Positions 1 through 11,159 of a stretch of 64,000 nt of DNA are shown piece by piece (positions within the stretch are counted from its first letter, which is position 1; each line of letters begins with the position of its first letter). The notes beneath the pieces are model-generated. The model was not told the origin of the DNA, did not search any database, and was given only the letters and a program-made list of their open reading frames with translations. Made by a program: the position numbers and the translations under genes. Source of the DNA: Diabrotica undecimpunctata (lineage: Eukaryota > Arthropoda > Insecta > Coleoptera > Chrysomelidae); assembly GCF_040954645.1 (NCBI RefSeq), contig NC_092804.1, positions 146,763,108 through 146,827,107 on the forward strand, given 5' to 3'.

Positions 1-1061
1 AAGTCGACAAGATTCCATACGTATATTCAGTTCTCTTATCAGAGTGTCGATTATAATATAGAATGCGTGGATTTTCATCTCATCACTAGCTGAAAAGTTT
101 AGTTCTTCATCGGCCCCCTAGTCAAATTGAATTTTTCTTTTTCTCTTACTTATTTTTTTATATGTTTTATTTGGGCACAATTTTTTGGCTACCTCTTCAT
201 AAGTGGCAAAATTATTTTTGATTGAGGTAAAGTAATTTGAAAGAGATAGAGATAGATAGATTTGAAGAATCCTTCATACTCTTTAACGACAGAACCCAGA
301 GCCATTGCAGGACTCTGGACATACTTATTGGATAGGTTCACTCTTTTTAAAATATGTTGCCAAATGACAGCTAATAAAGCCATTTCAAAAGTGTCTATTG
401 TTTCAAATATAGAAAGTGCTTGATATTTCACAGCTGCAGTTTTTCATTCGTCGTCAGAGATATTAAAAATATAAATTAATTTTAAGTTACCTCGATTGAA
501 TAAACTCAAGACATTCTCCGTGTGGTCCTTTGATTCTTCATGTTGTTTTAATCTGACGTCAGCATTCTTCCAATCATTAAAACCTGTAGTGAAAGAAGTC
601 AGTTGCGCCTAAAATACACGGCAAGGAATACAAAATACATTATTTCTCGGATGTAGAATTAAGTAGCCAATTCCTGATCTTTATTTCACCGTTCAAAATT
701 ATTCTGAAAAAATGATTCCTTGTTAGTGATCTGTTTATTCCAGTCGAATGCTCTCTAATGGCAAAACATGAAAAGTCAATATTCAGCTCCTATTGTGGAG
801 TATTCATAATTAAATATTCTATTGTTCTGTCATCTTTTGGTATTTACGACTTCCGTTCTTTTTGAATGTATAGTGTCAAGAGAATGCAATTTGTTTTCTA
901 GAACTGAATGCCCACTACTATTCCATTGATGGATGTACTTAAATGTTATTCGCTTTTAATTTTTATATATAAATATTTTTTTCTGTAGTATTTTTGCCGC
1001 TCTCTCATAATTTGCCGCCCTAGGTAACTGCCTATATTGCCGAATGGATAAAGCGGCCCTG
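1..1061 (-). mobile_element. hAT-like (ZMYM1-type) element remnant, cut by the window edge
   Basis: The right end looks like a hAT terminus: on the minus strand it begins CAGGGCCGCTTTATCC at 1061 and is followed by GC-rich 'GGCGGCAA' blocks near 1000, as is usual for the ends of this group. A decayed transposase follows to the left (about 740-180). No 8-bp duplication can be tested because the other end is outside the window. The superfamily is inferred from the protein and the CAGGG end. Confidence 0.55.
180..700 (-). pseudogene. ZMYM1-like / hAT transposase fragment
   Basis: Reading the minus strand from about 690, two frames give a TTF-type zinc-finger region with WLLNSTSEK followed by a stop, then GFNDWKNADVRLKQHE, the hallmark of 'zinc finger MYM-type protein 1-like' hAT-derived proteins. 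Another stop lies near 437. The open frame 431-189 (FETIDTFEMALLAVIWQHIL) then matches the region that follows the N-terminal block in this family. The rest of the DDE and dimerisation regions would lie to the left of the window. In-frame stops and a frameshift make this a dead copy. Assignment is by remembered family motifs only. Confidence 0.6.
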
Positions 1062-2214
1062 GCAGCAATCAACAATTAATGCAGTTACGCAGTCACATAC
1101 ATAACTGCACAAATATGATATACGATCATAATATATCTTGATGTGTTGATCATATCGGTAATTGGTAGAAATCGTGTCTAATCGTGCAACAGATAAAACA
1201 GGTATCGTCGCGTCGTAAAGATAGTAAGGAAGAAAACGGCACTGCTTCTGGAGTATTTTCCAATTTGAGTCACCAGTGAATTCGCAGATCGACGGCGCCA
1301 ATTTTTGTTCACACCTGGATTGTGATTTTTTTGACAAAAAACTCGGTTTTCGACAAAATATTATCGAATTGTATTTTGATTGTAAATGAGTAAAGTTAAC
1401 GATTCATTCATTTGTGATCGGGTCTCTCGGGTGTCACCCCAAAAGGATGATACCTGAGCCGGACCGCACCCCCCACCCCACCCTAGCAACGCCACTGAGC
1501 ATATTGTCTTTTAAATTAAAATTTTTGTGTAATCCAATATCCAGTTAAATATACTAATTAAACTTTCGTTCCATATTTCGCCTCTTGGTAGTATATTTTT
1601 AAATTATAAAATAATTTAAGAGTATAATTATTTTAATTAATAATAATTTATTTTAAGAAAATGAAGAGATCTAGATCCACCAAATACACTAAATGTTATA
1701 AAAATTATCGTTAAATCTTGTGTTCTTACTGAACTGCTAAGAAATATAAATGTTATTATTATTCAACCAGGCAAGCTTTAAGTTTAAACCAGAGCTGGAT
1801 CGATTAAAAATAAAAATAAACGGCAACAAAATAAATTAAATTATTCAGAAAGTTGCATAAATTTCAACAGAGACCTAGTTTTATTTTAAAATATTTTTAA
1901 TACTCATTTGGAGTCTAAAGGATGTCATTCGTTTTCGTGTCCCAATGATTTCTTACTGGTGCTTTGTACTTGTCATTGAGCCATTGTTTTCTTAATTTAT
2001 ACTTATCAACTTATGTCTTAATGTTACTTATCAGAATAATATATTCCTATGAGTTTAGATTTCTTCTATTGATTTTTGATACGATATTTCTGTTTAGCGT
2101 TGCTCTTTCAATAAGGTTATTAGATCGAGCTTACTACTACCTACCAACCAAAACCACCCTCTTCTACTTGTGCGCAGTTGACTGTCGCACGTACAGTACT
2201 CCGAAAGTGGGATG
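1062..2214. other. No gene recognised
   Basis: AT-rich sequence. A short GC-rich patch at 1430-1500, with C-runs and 'AACGCCACTG', looks like a repeat edge but could not be classified. Frames at 1032-1337 and 1964-2224 show no family motif and no coding character. Confidence 0.5.
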
Positions 2215-2530
2215 GCCACTGTAAGGCCGACGACCTTTTTGGAACACTTTCTTCTGATATCTAGACCTTATCTCTGAGCCGGTTAGTGTTTCTCTTCTTC
2301 TTTCTTTTTAATTACTGTTTGGATGTAATTGTGAACACTATTCCATCGCTCATTACTTCCCATCATCTTCACGATCATCTCTCCCACAGTCACAGCGTTT
2401 ATACCTATTTCTCTATGCATTCTGTTTGTCTCCACTGTACATTTATTACACTCCAACATTTTGTCAGAAACAGTGTCAGACAAGTTACATTTTCCTACTA
2501 TTCTTTATATATTTTTTCCTTTATATGACC
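2215..2530 (-). mobile_element. R1-like LINE, C-terminal RT fragment
   Basis: The minus-strand frame 2483-2283 carries SDTVSDKMLECNKC followed by EIGINAVTVGEMIVKMM. This matches the C-terminal zinc-binding and tail region of R1-like reverse transcriptases ('DTVEHTMLEC...'). The same region is seen in the window at 10.33-10.67 kb and 25.7-26.0 kb. It is a small 5'-truncated piece; the 3' UTR probably runs left to about 2215. Confidence 0.6.
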
Positions 2531-2622
2531 TGGAGGAGGGTTTAACGTTTAACTAATTTTCCATAAAACATTTGTTGTTTCTCTAGCCTAGGTTATGCTA
2601 TCTGACTATGTATTACAGCCCC

Positions 2623-2835
2623 TTATGTAACTTTCTTATTAACATATCTTAATACGATGTTAATTTCGTGATTTTTACTCTCTTTTAATTTCCCATCCAG
2701 TTGTTGATATAATTGCGTTAGTCCTTCTGCCGATTTGTCTGCTGTATGTGCGTAAGCTTGTATGTTTATGTTAACTTTTCCAAGGAAATGAATAAGTATA
2801 ACTCTATCGGAGACTGCAACAAATTCATTCGAATA
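2623..2835 (-). mobile_element. LINE endonuclease fragment
   Basis: The minus-strand frame contains SDRVILIHF, then INIQAYAHTADKS and INIVLRYVNKKV. This is the middle of an apurinic-type LINE endonuclease ('IIQVYAPTADKS ... INIVMGDFNAKVG'). The expected catalytic GDFN is replaced by RYVN, so the copy is inactive. Neither flank shows further RT sequence. Confidence 0.6.
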
Positions 2836-3015
2836 TCTGATACGAACATATATCGTGACTGACAACACCAGTACATTTATTACACTAATGTTAATGTATG
2901 TCTCAATCTTACAGTAAGTTATTCGACATTCTATCAATAAGATGTTTTATGGTACAACATCCAATGTTGGACACCTTTAACGAACTAAGTAAGTTATTAT
3001 AAATAGAATTCGTAT

Positions 3016-3018
<3 letters not shown>

Positions 3019-3081
<63 letters not shown>
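3019..3081. repeat. (TA)n microsatellite
   Basis: About 30 uninterrupted TA units. A run of 13 G residues follows at 3099-3111. Confidence 0.98.
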
Positions 3082-3083
<2 letters not shown>

Positions 3084-3429
3084 ATTAACCGAAATATTGG
3101 GGGGGGGGGGGAGGAATACTATAAAATTGTTTTTTATAGTATTCTTGGTCAAAGAATATAATATAAAGTAATAAAATTAAGGAAAATGAACAAGCTTAAC
3201 ATGCTTTTTTAAAGAAATCTTCTGTTTTCTTTTGCGTTTTTGTTTGACAACGATGTTTTGCAGCTATATCTCTTCATCTTTCATTTGCAGAACGTCATGA
3301 GTTTGCCACATTCGATTGTTCGACGAAAAGTAAAGCAATCTGAAAAGGACAAAACTAAAAACAACAAAAATTAAGAACCTAGTCGTGTCCTTAACTAATT
3401 AGGCCTACTGTATAAAGTTCTTACCTCTA

Positions 3430-4195
3430 CGGCATTGAAAATCATTGAAGGCAGCGCGAGTCGGCGGTCTCGTGCTGCCTGTTGTCTGTTGGGTCGTCAT
3501 CTTCGTCGTCTGATACGCTCAGGTTGTCTGGATGAAGAACCATATCAATGATGTTCTGGTCGATGAATTCACTTTCTGAGTCATGGGCTGCTAACCACTC
3601 ACGTATCTCTTCTTGGTTAATTTCGTCACATCCCGGCAAAATTTTTATTAAAGGGTTATTTTTTTCTGTCGTTTCTTTACCATTTTCTTCTTCAGGATCC
3701 TCAATCAAAATCCCATCAAAAAGTTTGTTCCAGCATTTGAAGATTTGATCTTGGCCCACGACTCAGTAGACCAATAAACAACATGTTTCATTGTTAAAGA
3801 TTTGAGAATCAACACTTTTGGATTAATTTGTCTTCTGTAATAACAGATATCTTAAGAATGCTCCTCTATAATGTCTGTTGAATGTCTCTATTACTCCCTG
3901 GTCTAACGGCTGAATTAAGCTCGTGACATTCCGTGGCAAAAGTCTGACAATTCTCACCATTTTGTAGATTTTGAGGGTGAGTTATCGCATTGTCAACAAG
4001 CAACAATGCTTTGATGGAAAGGTTTTTTGATTTTAAAAAGGATTTTACACTTGGGACGAATTCATGTTAGAACCATTCTGGTCGACATCCATGAGCTTTT
4101 TTGACCTTTATAAAAAGCTGGAAGTGCTTGTTCGGAAATATATTTTAGAGCTCTTGGTTTTTTTGATTTCCCAACACACATAGGCATCAATCGGT
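3430..4195 (-). pseudogene. Tigger/jerky-like (pogo group) DDE transposase remnant
   Basis: On the minus strand from 4195, broken frames give KSKKPRALK, then [24 protein letters not shown] (the second catalytic Asp block) and [12 protein letters not shown]. The C-terminal acidic tail follows as an intact 105-residue frame (3759-3442) with DQIFKCWNKL. This order matches the C-terminal half of Tigger/jerky transposases of the Tc1/mariner superfamily. At least three stops or frameshifts are present. The N-terminal CENP-B-type DNA-binding domain is missing. No TIRs were identified. Confidence 0.75.
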
Positions 4196-4339
4196 GAGTG
4201 AAATTAATGGAATTGTTTACGTTTTGCGATAAAAATTTACTTTTTATTGACGAAATTATTGAAACTCAGCCGTTTCGGTTAAACGAGGTTTCGGTTGAAA
4301 AGGTTTCGGTTAAGGGAGGTTTTACTGTATATATATTAA

Positions 4340-4500
4340 ACTTAGAGCTAAGATTAATACTATTACACAAATTAATATTAAACTCACCAATCTTCCGGGT
4401 GGAATCGCGTCGATTATCATTACGCCGAGCTTTCGACATCCCCTTCGATGTCTTTGTCAGGGTTTCCGAGGTCTCAGTCTCCCTAGCCCCCAGACACTAA
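4340..4500 (-). repeat. Dispersed repeat with hammerhead-like hairpin (copy 1)
   Basis: Related to 38860-39010 in layout and sequence (AT-rich block with 'TAAACTCACC' or 'TAAACTTACC', then a GC-rich block ending in 'CCAGACAC'). On the minus strand, 4460-4431 reads CTGACAAA, a 6-bp stem GACATC/GATGTC, then GAAA. That resembles the CUGANGA-stem II-GAAA core of a hammerhead ribozyme with one core change. Origin from a Penelope-type element is an inference. Confidence 0.4.
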
Positions 4501-4599
4501 CATTGGAGGACCCAAATCAGAAAGGAGGAGGGCCATCTCTATAAGAGAAGAGAATATTTGACAGCAGCCAAAAAAAGAGAAGAAAGAGAAACATCAATA

Positions 4600-5300
4600 G
4601 AAAGATGCAAGAAGAGTGTTTATACCTCTGTAGTTTTCGGGCTGTTTTTTAACTCCTTTTTTGAATAGTAGAATTAGTTTGCTCGTTTTCCATTCTTCTG
4701 GTATTTTATTGTGTTTTATAATTTTATTAATTAATGTTGTTAATTATTCTGTCATTGCTGCTCCACAATATATCAGTAATTCGTTTGGTATACCGTCTTT
4801 ACCTGCTGCTTTTCTGCTCTTCAGGTTTTCAAGTATTTTCCGAACTTCCTGTACATTTATATTAAGTTTTTCATTTGTGGTAATTTCTGGTGTTTCCGGT
4901 TTGAGTGTCGTTTGTTCTTCCTTTGAATAGAGCTTTTTTAGGTAGGTAATCCACGTATCCATTTCTATGTGTTTTGGTTCTATTAGTTACTTTACCTCCG
5001 TTCTTTGACCTCTTATGAAGCGCCATATTTCCTTTTACAGACCGTAAAAATTATGTTCCATTTCTTTCGAAAAGTGTTTCCCGTGATCATTTTTTATTTT
5101 TCTTACAGGCGCATGTGGTTCGTTTCTAATTGTCTTGTAATTGTTTTATGCCTCTTGTGTTTTGGTTGACATGTATTTCAGGTAAGTTTTTTTCTTTTCT
5201 TTACATTTTTTCTTCAGTTCTGTACAAAACCATGGAGTTCTTCGGCCGAGGCTAAGATATTAGACTTAGTTTTTGCTCAGCTCTCTTCGACTCCATCACT
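4600..5300 (-). mobile_element. RTE-like LINE fragment (linker and start of RT)
   Basis: The minus-strand frame 4962-4744 carries VRKILENLKSRKAAGKDGIP, the first conserved RT block. It continues in another frame to IPEEWKTSKLILLFKKG and ENYRGI near 4620. Sequence to 5300 encodes remnants of the endonuclease-RT linker (MDTWITYLKKLY). Truncated on both sides. Confidence 0.7.
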
Positions 5301-5429
5301 TTCTGTGATATATGTGTTTCTGCTTTTTTCGGTTATTCAAAATCAAAATTCAAAATATTTTTGGTGAAGCAATGATTCTATTTTCAGACTGTTCCTTATT
5401 TAACAATTATTCCCCAATTAACTGCTAAT

Positions 5430-5630
5430 ATAGATTGCTACAAAATATTATGCAAGGGAAAATAGTAGGCAAACGCAGTCCAGGACAAAGAAATACTTCA
5501 TAGTTGAAGAACTTGCGATATTGGTATGGTATTGATACAAGCATGCTATTTAGGGTGGTAGTGAATAAAATTAAGATAGCTATGATGATAACCAACGTTC
5601 TGAAAGGACATGGTACGTGAAGAAGACGAA
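5430..5630 (+). mobile_element. LINE 3' end, same family as 47.39-48.25 kb
   Basis: About 190 bp are nearly the same as 48060-48250, including the 3' coding end and the terminal 'GAAAGGACATGGTACGTGAA' stretch followed by GAAGA units. A severely 5'-truncated copy. The coding frame has stops. Confidence 0.8.
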
Positions 5631-6590
5631 GAATTAACTGTTGCGGACGAACTAAATGCATGCCAAACATCATCCAGTTTGCGGCTGCTCGTAAAGACGC
5701 TCCAATTGACAAATTTTTCAACAAGATCAAAGTGCAATTGTGTTTTCGAAGCAGTTGTTAGATATTGGAAATGGTAAAGTCGCTATTGACACCTCGACCG
5801 GATTCATTGAATTTCTCAGTGATTACCAGATTAAATACCCGAAAGAGGAACTTATTGAACTTTGATACATTATTTACTTTTAAGGTGATACGAAGTTCGG
5901 CGGATCAGCTGGTTTAAAATAAATATTTATTTTGCAAAATTTTACTTTTCTTTTATTATTAGTAGAGAAGGTTATGAAATGATAGGCAACTTAAATATTT
6001 ATGAATTATAGTTATAAATAATATCTTTTAACAATAAATTTAACAAAAAAAATAATTTTTTATTTGAAAATTAAATTTTTACGTATTAATTTTGATTGAA
6101 ATATGCTTATTATCTTTACAATTACTTTATCTTAAAAAAATTACAAATATAATAACATAAACATAAAATTAATATACATTTACACAAAAACATCAATTTC
6201 CATTTATTAAAACCGGAGATGTTGGGACTTTTATAAATTTAAATTAATGAATTCAGTTTTTGAAATAGTAAAATCAGCAATAGAAAAAGGGTTAATTCAG
6301 GTTCTAAGGGTCATAGTACTTTTGACTCATCATAAAATCACAGTACTTTTGTAAACCTTTTTAACAACGTTTACCACAGCTTTCTCTTCAATTTTGTGCT
6401 TTCAGAATGCATCTAGACTTAATAGTTTACTTATAATAACGTTATAGATAAAAGCTTTCTGGGATAAACAATTTCAATTTTGAAATAACTGTTACGTGAA
6501 ACTTCTTGAAGTTTTTATAGCTGATCTAGATGTATTATTGTTTCTATTATCAAGCGAAATTAAAGTTGTTTGTGTATTTTCACAGAACTA
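5631..6590. other. No gene recognised
   Basis: 5640-5730 (+) has a short readable stretch (NAMPNIIQFAAARKDAPIDK) without a family I can name. The remainder is AT-rich and featureless. Confidence 0.4.
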
Positions 6591-6599
6591 ATTAATAAC

Positions 6600-7305
6600 T
6601 TTCACAATATCGACTTTTGAAGCTAATTTTGGAATAATTAAGCAACAAATTAATAAAAATAACTTTACAAACTCTCATTTTAATTTTTCTATGCTTTTTC
6701 ACTAAAACTCTCACCCCTGTCTCTGCAACTCTTCTCCATGCTTTAATTCCGATGGATTTTAGATCATCCTCTATGTTATCTTGATACCTAAGTTTTGGTC
6801 TTTTACTGGCTCGTCTTCCCACTAGGCCTCTTCGGTCGAAAATTTTTCTAATCGTTGCATCTTCATTTCGCCTAATTACATGTCCTATTCATCGAAGGCG
6901 TTCTAATTTAATACATTTTACAACGTTAGGTTCCCCAAAACTTCTATATAACTCAAAGTTGTAGCGCCTACGCCACAAACCCTGTTCTTGGATTCCTCCA
7001 TATATTTTCCTTAGAATTTTTCTCTCGAAACGTTTAAGCAATTCTTGGTCGTTCTGTGTAAGTTACCACATTTCTGACCGGTATGTTAACACTGGCCTTA
7101 TTAGTGTTTTATATATGGTAACTTTAATTTTTCTGGGTAGTTTTGGGGCCATCTGTTTCCTCAAGCCATAATAGCACTTATTGGCAAGCACTATTCTTCT
7201 TTTAATTTCTTTGCTGACATTGTTGTCTTTGGCCAGCAGCAAGCCCAGGTAGACGAAGGTGTCCACACCTTTCAGTTCAGGATCATCAATTAGGAGAGAT
7301 ATTGC
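6600..7305 (-). mobile_element. RTE-like LINE, C-terminal part of RT protein
   Basis: On the minus strand, VDTFVYLGLLLAKDNNVSKE leads into EIKRRIVLANKCYYGL, LRKQMAPKLPRKIKVTIYKT, LIRPVLTY, then FERKILRKIYGG, RWIGHVIRRNED and GRRASKRPKLRYQDNIEDD. These blocks are the ordered thumb and C-terminal region of RTE-like and related insect LINEs. Stops separate the frames. The 5' end joins abruptly to a Tc1 pseudogene near 7305. Confidence 0.8.
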
Positions 7306-8040
7306 AGCTGGCAAACCTATCTCCTTGCCTTCGCCAGACACGCTTACGACCATCTGGAGCTTTTAGGCTTACTCTAGTCTCATGGAAGAAAAGGACTCGT
7401 TTGGCAGTTTTCCTGTTGCTCAATTCTGCTTCATGTAGACGTCTTCTAACTGTTCGAGACGATATCGCGACATTTCGAACATCTGCTAGTTCATTTTTTA
7501 GCAAATTGCTGGTGACTCTCCTATCTCTGAGAGCACGTTGTTTTTAAAAACGATCATCAATTTGATTAGTGCAACGTTTTCGCTCTTGACCTGGTCTTCG
7601 ATGGTACGACTCTATTTCATTATATCGCCTCACCTTTCGACTGATGCTGGAATGATATTTTCCTAACAAACCTGCAACGTATCGCATTGAATATCCTTTA
7701 TCTAGGAGAGTCGACTCGCACTGCCTCCTCCCTTGACAAATTTCTTTGGTGGTTCATTTTTTTATTTGATTTGCATGTGATGAAAAATATCACAATAAAA
7801 AGCTTGTTTATCACAAGCACTTTGCTTTAATGGGCACTTTTTATGAAAAATTTAACCTACTTTTAGTCTAAAACGAAGTTTAATACAAATTATTGTTAAA
7901 ACAAGACTACTATTAGCTTACATAACAACTGTCACTGTCAAACAAGGTCCATAGGCAACTTGTCGTACAGTAAATTATCAATAAATAAAGATTATTGAGA
8001 AAAATATGAGTGGTGCGTTAATTTTGTCCAACAATTTATA
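7306..8040 (-). mobile_element. Tc1-like DNA transposon remnant
   Basis: The minus strand carries a Tc1-type transposase in pieces. The start NHQRNLSREEA is followed by the helix-turn-helix region (YVAGLLGKYHSSISRKVRRY), the GRPR-like hook HRRPGQERKRC, SSRTVRRRLHEAEL and RVSLKAPDGRKRVWRR. A large internal deletion removes the region before 'ETRVSLKAPDG' (DDE domain). A terminal repeat-like end with TGGACAAAATTAACGCACC (minus strand) lies at about 8010-8040. The left part is replaced by a LINE fragment. Confidence 0.75.
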
Positions 8041-8172
8041 TAAAAAAGTGCCACTTTTCCATATAATTTACCGGTCTTCAACTTTAGTGTTTGAAATTAA
8101 ATAGCGATCTTACATTGTTTATATATTTTTTATAAGTAAAAAAAGACATTTAATCTTTTGTATATTTTGTTT

Positions 8173-8220
<48 letters not shown>

Positions 8221-8300
8221 CCTACATTTATCACTTCCACTGCTAGACATAGGCCTCCCTTAAACTCCTCCATTCTTTGCGCAAAGATTGGAGGAAACCG
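8173..8300 (-). mobile_element. LINE 3' terminus with (CAT)n tail
   Basis: Fourteen CAT/ATC units (8175-8217) are followed by 'CACTGCTAGACATAGGCCTC', a sequence commonly found at the 3' end of insect RTE-like LINEs, which end in trinucleotide repeats. The fragment is about 85 bp plus tail. Confidence 0.55.
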
Positions 8301-9535
8301 CAAAAGCAGTTTCTAGATATCTGTATCAAAGGGTTTCATGAAAGAGGTTTTTATTTTCCAATTTATTTGGTCTGGTTTTACCGTTTAAACATTTTAACTT
8401 AATATCACTCATTAGCAGTGCTTGTTATTTTAAAAGTAATATCAACTTAAAAAATAATACGAACAAATTCAAGTATGTCGTACAAATCCTTGAAGGTATT
8501 TACTTTTTAGTATTATTTATTTTTAAATGATCTCTTTTTGACGCCTTAATTTCAAGAAATCAGTCATTATACAGAGGACACTTCAAGTGACAATATTACA
8601 AATACATCCAAATATATCAATTTTATCGTTATTTGCTAAGAAAGAGTAACATATTAAACGGTACATTCTCGATGAGTACTTATCGTTAAGTACACAAACG
8701 TGAAATGGGGCCAAGTAAAAGAGATAAGAAATTTATTTGAAAGCATGTTCAGTAACCACACAAGATCGTATCCCTTTTATTTGTGGTACCTATGTGAAGT
8801 TATCGCCTATGGTTATTTATAAAAATTTAATTTAGACCGTTATGAAATTGCTAGTTTTTAGAAAAATCTTTATAATGGCGGGAGAATTTACATAACAATA
8901 CCTTTTCACTTAAAACTTACCTTTCTATTAACAAAATATTTCTTTAGTGTTTGCTATTTTTAATACTTTGAACACTGTCCTTATTAAATCAAAACATTAC
9001 TGCAAAATGCAGGCACCAAACTAATTTTCCGATTAATAAAACATTTGTTTTAATCACTTTAATATGAAATAATTTTAGATCATGTGTTTATAATAATTTA
9101 CGATACTGCAATTTGCATTAATTACTATAGTTTTCTTTGTCACTTGTAAAGTTTTCTTGGCATATCTCAATATTATATTCACATCCTTCTCTTTGTCTAC
9201 TTCTCAAGAATGTCAACTTTTTTATACTGCATTTCTCTTACGCATGCAAGCTTGGACTGGCTATAGAGGAGATGGCGAATATTCCTAAACGGCCACTGGG
9301 CTATTATGAGAAAACCGCCAGCGAAAATGTGCCATATTATTTAAAACTGAATTTTATAATTACTATTCCTTTAGTTTTAAAAAGTTTTTTAATGAAAGGC
9401 GCCTGTTTCTTTAATGAACTCAGCTCTGGATTCGTTTTATATCCGTGTATTAAGATTTCTCAAACCACGACAAGACTGCATACTGTACAATAAAAGAAAA
9501 TATTAAACATTTTGGTTAGGATCCATACATCTAGT
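8301..9535. other. No gene recognised
   Basis: AT-rich sequence. The frame 9137-9493 shows no recognisable domain. Nothing else noted. Confidence 0.5.
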
Positions 9536-9725
9536 GGTACTACAGCCCAAGTGGGGCCTTGGCCTTCTTCAGTAAGCTTTTCCAAAGATCTCTACCTACT
9601 GTTGCTCTTTTCCAAGAACGTGTTTTTAGGAAGTTTTTGGCATCCTCATCTAGATCCTTCGTTCTCCCATCTCTATTTTTGGTCTTCCAACACGTCTTTT
9701 TCCTTATATTGTGATTTATTTCCCA
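9536..9725 (-). mobile_element. LINE 3' coding end fragment
   Basis: The minus-strand frame ends with AKNFLKTRSWKRATVGRDLW and AKAPLGL-stop, preceded by RKKTCWKTKNRDGRTKDLDE. This is the typical C-terminus of one insect LINE family ('DSDAKDFLKTRSWKRA...'). Only the last ~60 codons remain. Confidence 0.6.
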
Positions 9726-9789
9726 CAGTGTTTTATTTAATATAAATATCAACTCCTTCTTACCACAGACTGTTATTAATCGTACCAAA

Positions 9790-11150
9790 TCGTCTTTTTT
9801 TTTCGTCTTTTATGAGGCGGGGGGTAGGGGGGGGATGGTCCAAATGTTCGAAACATATCTACATACCGAGGTCCTAGAAGGTAGGCAAAACCGCCTTACA
9901 GCTTCGGTTATGAAGGATGATTCCTTCTACGTAGCCAGATGATATCATAGACCGCACGCAGGGCTTGTTCAAAGAACTACCTGCTAAAGAAACACCCTCC
10001 TCTTCGGTCAATTACCGGTCGAATCGCCCTGATTGGGACGCAACATGGGCACGGCATTCAACCGATCTCTCATTCACGCACAAGTCTCACGCATTCTAGC
10101 ACTTTCTCACTACCACTGAATTCTTCTCCCCCTCTGCTCCTCCCTGTTCATGTTTAATCTCGCCCCTTCTCATTCTGCCTCGCTTCGGGTTGCCTTTCTT
10201 CTTGTTTCTTTCTTTCCAACATTCTCCCCACATATTTTTGAACCGCTCTCCACTGACCTGACGACCTAAGCATTTCTGATTGCACCCTACTTTCTAGTTC
10301 TCTCCTAAGCAGGCTGCTCTCATCTATTCATCAATCGCATATCAATAAAGTGGGTGAGACAGTGTCATACATTTCACAGCTCAGGCATTTGTCATTTTCT
10401 GCCTTTTCAAATCTGAAAAGGTATGTCCTGAAGCAACCAAGTCCTGTGAGCATCTGCGTCAGAAAGTAATTCAAACGCCAGTGCCCGCAGTTCATCCATC
10501 TTCTCAGATTAGGAATCAGCGACTTCGTCCACTGCGCCACTCTTCTCATCTCGTCCCATTCCTCTTGACAGACAATTATCAACCTCTTCCTTTCTTTTTT
10601 TAAACGTTCTATTGATATCTCTTCATTTTTTCTCTGGTATATTCTTCCTCTTTCCTTCACTAGTACGTGCACCAGAATACTACCGGTGATAACAGAGACT
10701 GTTCTGCATGCACCCTCAATAGACTCTTCCTATCTGCTCAGGTGAGCTGCTTTCTGTACGCCTTTGTTAAAACTGGACGATCATTTTCATCCATTCCTCG
10801 ACTTGGTCTCATGTACGCTGTGCACCAAATATAAGATCCTCCCTGTCCCGTGCCATTACCAGCATAGCGAGATCATACGCAGCTGGAAAAGTTACACTCT
10901 CTCCGTATTGTTGGCCCACAACCTCGTCATATGCCAAGTTCCACAGCGTGGATCCTAGGACCGACCCCTGCGGCCCTCCAGCCGTCATGTCAACCACCAC
11001 TTCTTTTTCTACCAGAATTTTCCTCTCTGACAGATAGTCGGAGTAAAAATTTATTAAGTACCTCGGATACCTTGTCTCTCGTAAAGCCTTCATTACCTCT
11101 TTTCAGTACCAAATCGTCTGCAAACCCTATTCTGTAGACTCCGTCATGGT
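9790..11150 (-). mobile_element. R1-like LINE, 5'-truncated and broken
   Basis: Minus strand from about 11150: FADDLV-type residues are eroded, but INFYSDYLSERKILVEKE and GGPQGSVLGSTLWNLAYDEV give RT blocks in the R1 style. After a damaged stretch the C-terminal frame 10672-10331 carries VAQWTKSLIPNLRRWMNCGH, LNYFLTQMLTGLGCFRTYL and a CLSC zinc-binding motif. The 3' UTR extends to about 9790 and includes a G/C-run block. Related C-terminal fragments lie at 2.2-2.5 and 25.6-26.1 kb. Normal R1 elements sit in 28S rDNA; this copy is outside rDNA. Confidence 0.75.
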
Positions 11151-11159
11151 GAGGTAGCC

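Noticed and set aside
1032..1337. 101-codon minus-strand frame
   Set aside because: No family motif; overlaps the terminal region of a hAT-like element and looks like chance.
9137..9493. 118-codon + frame
   Set aside because: Hydrophobic, low-complexity composition of AT-rich DNA; no splice or family support.
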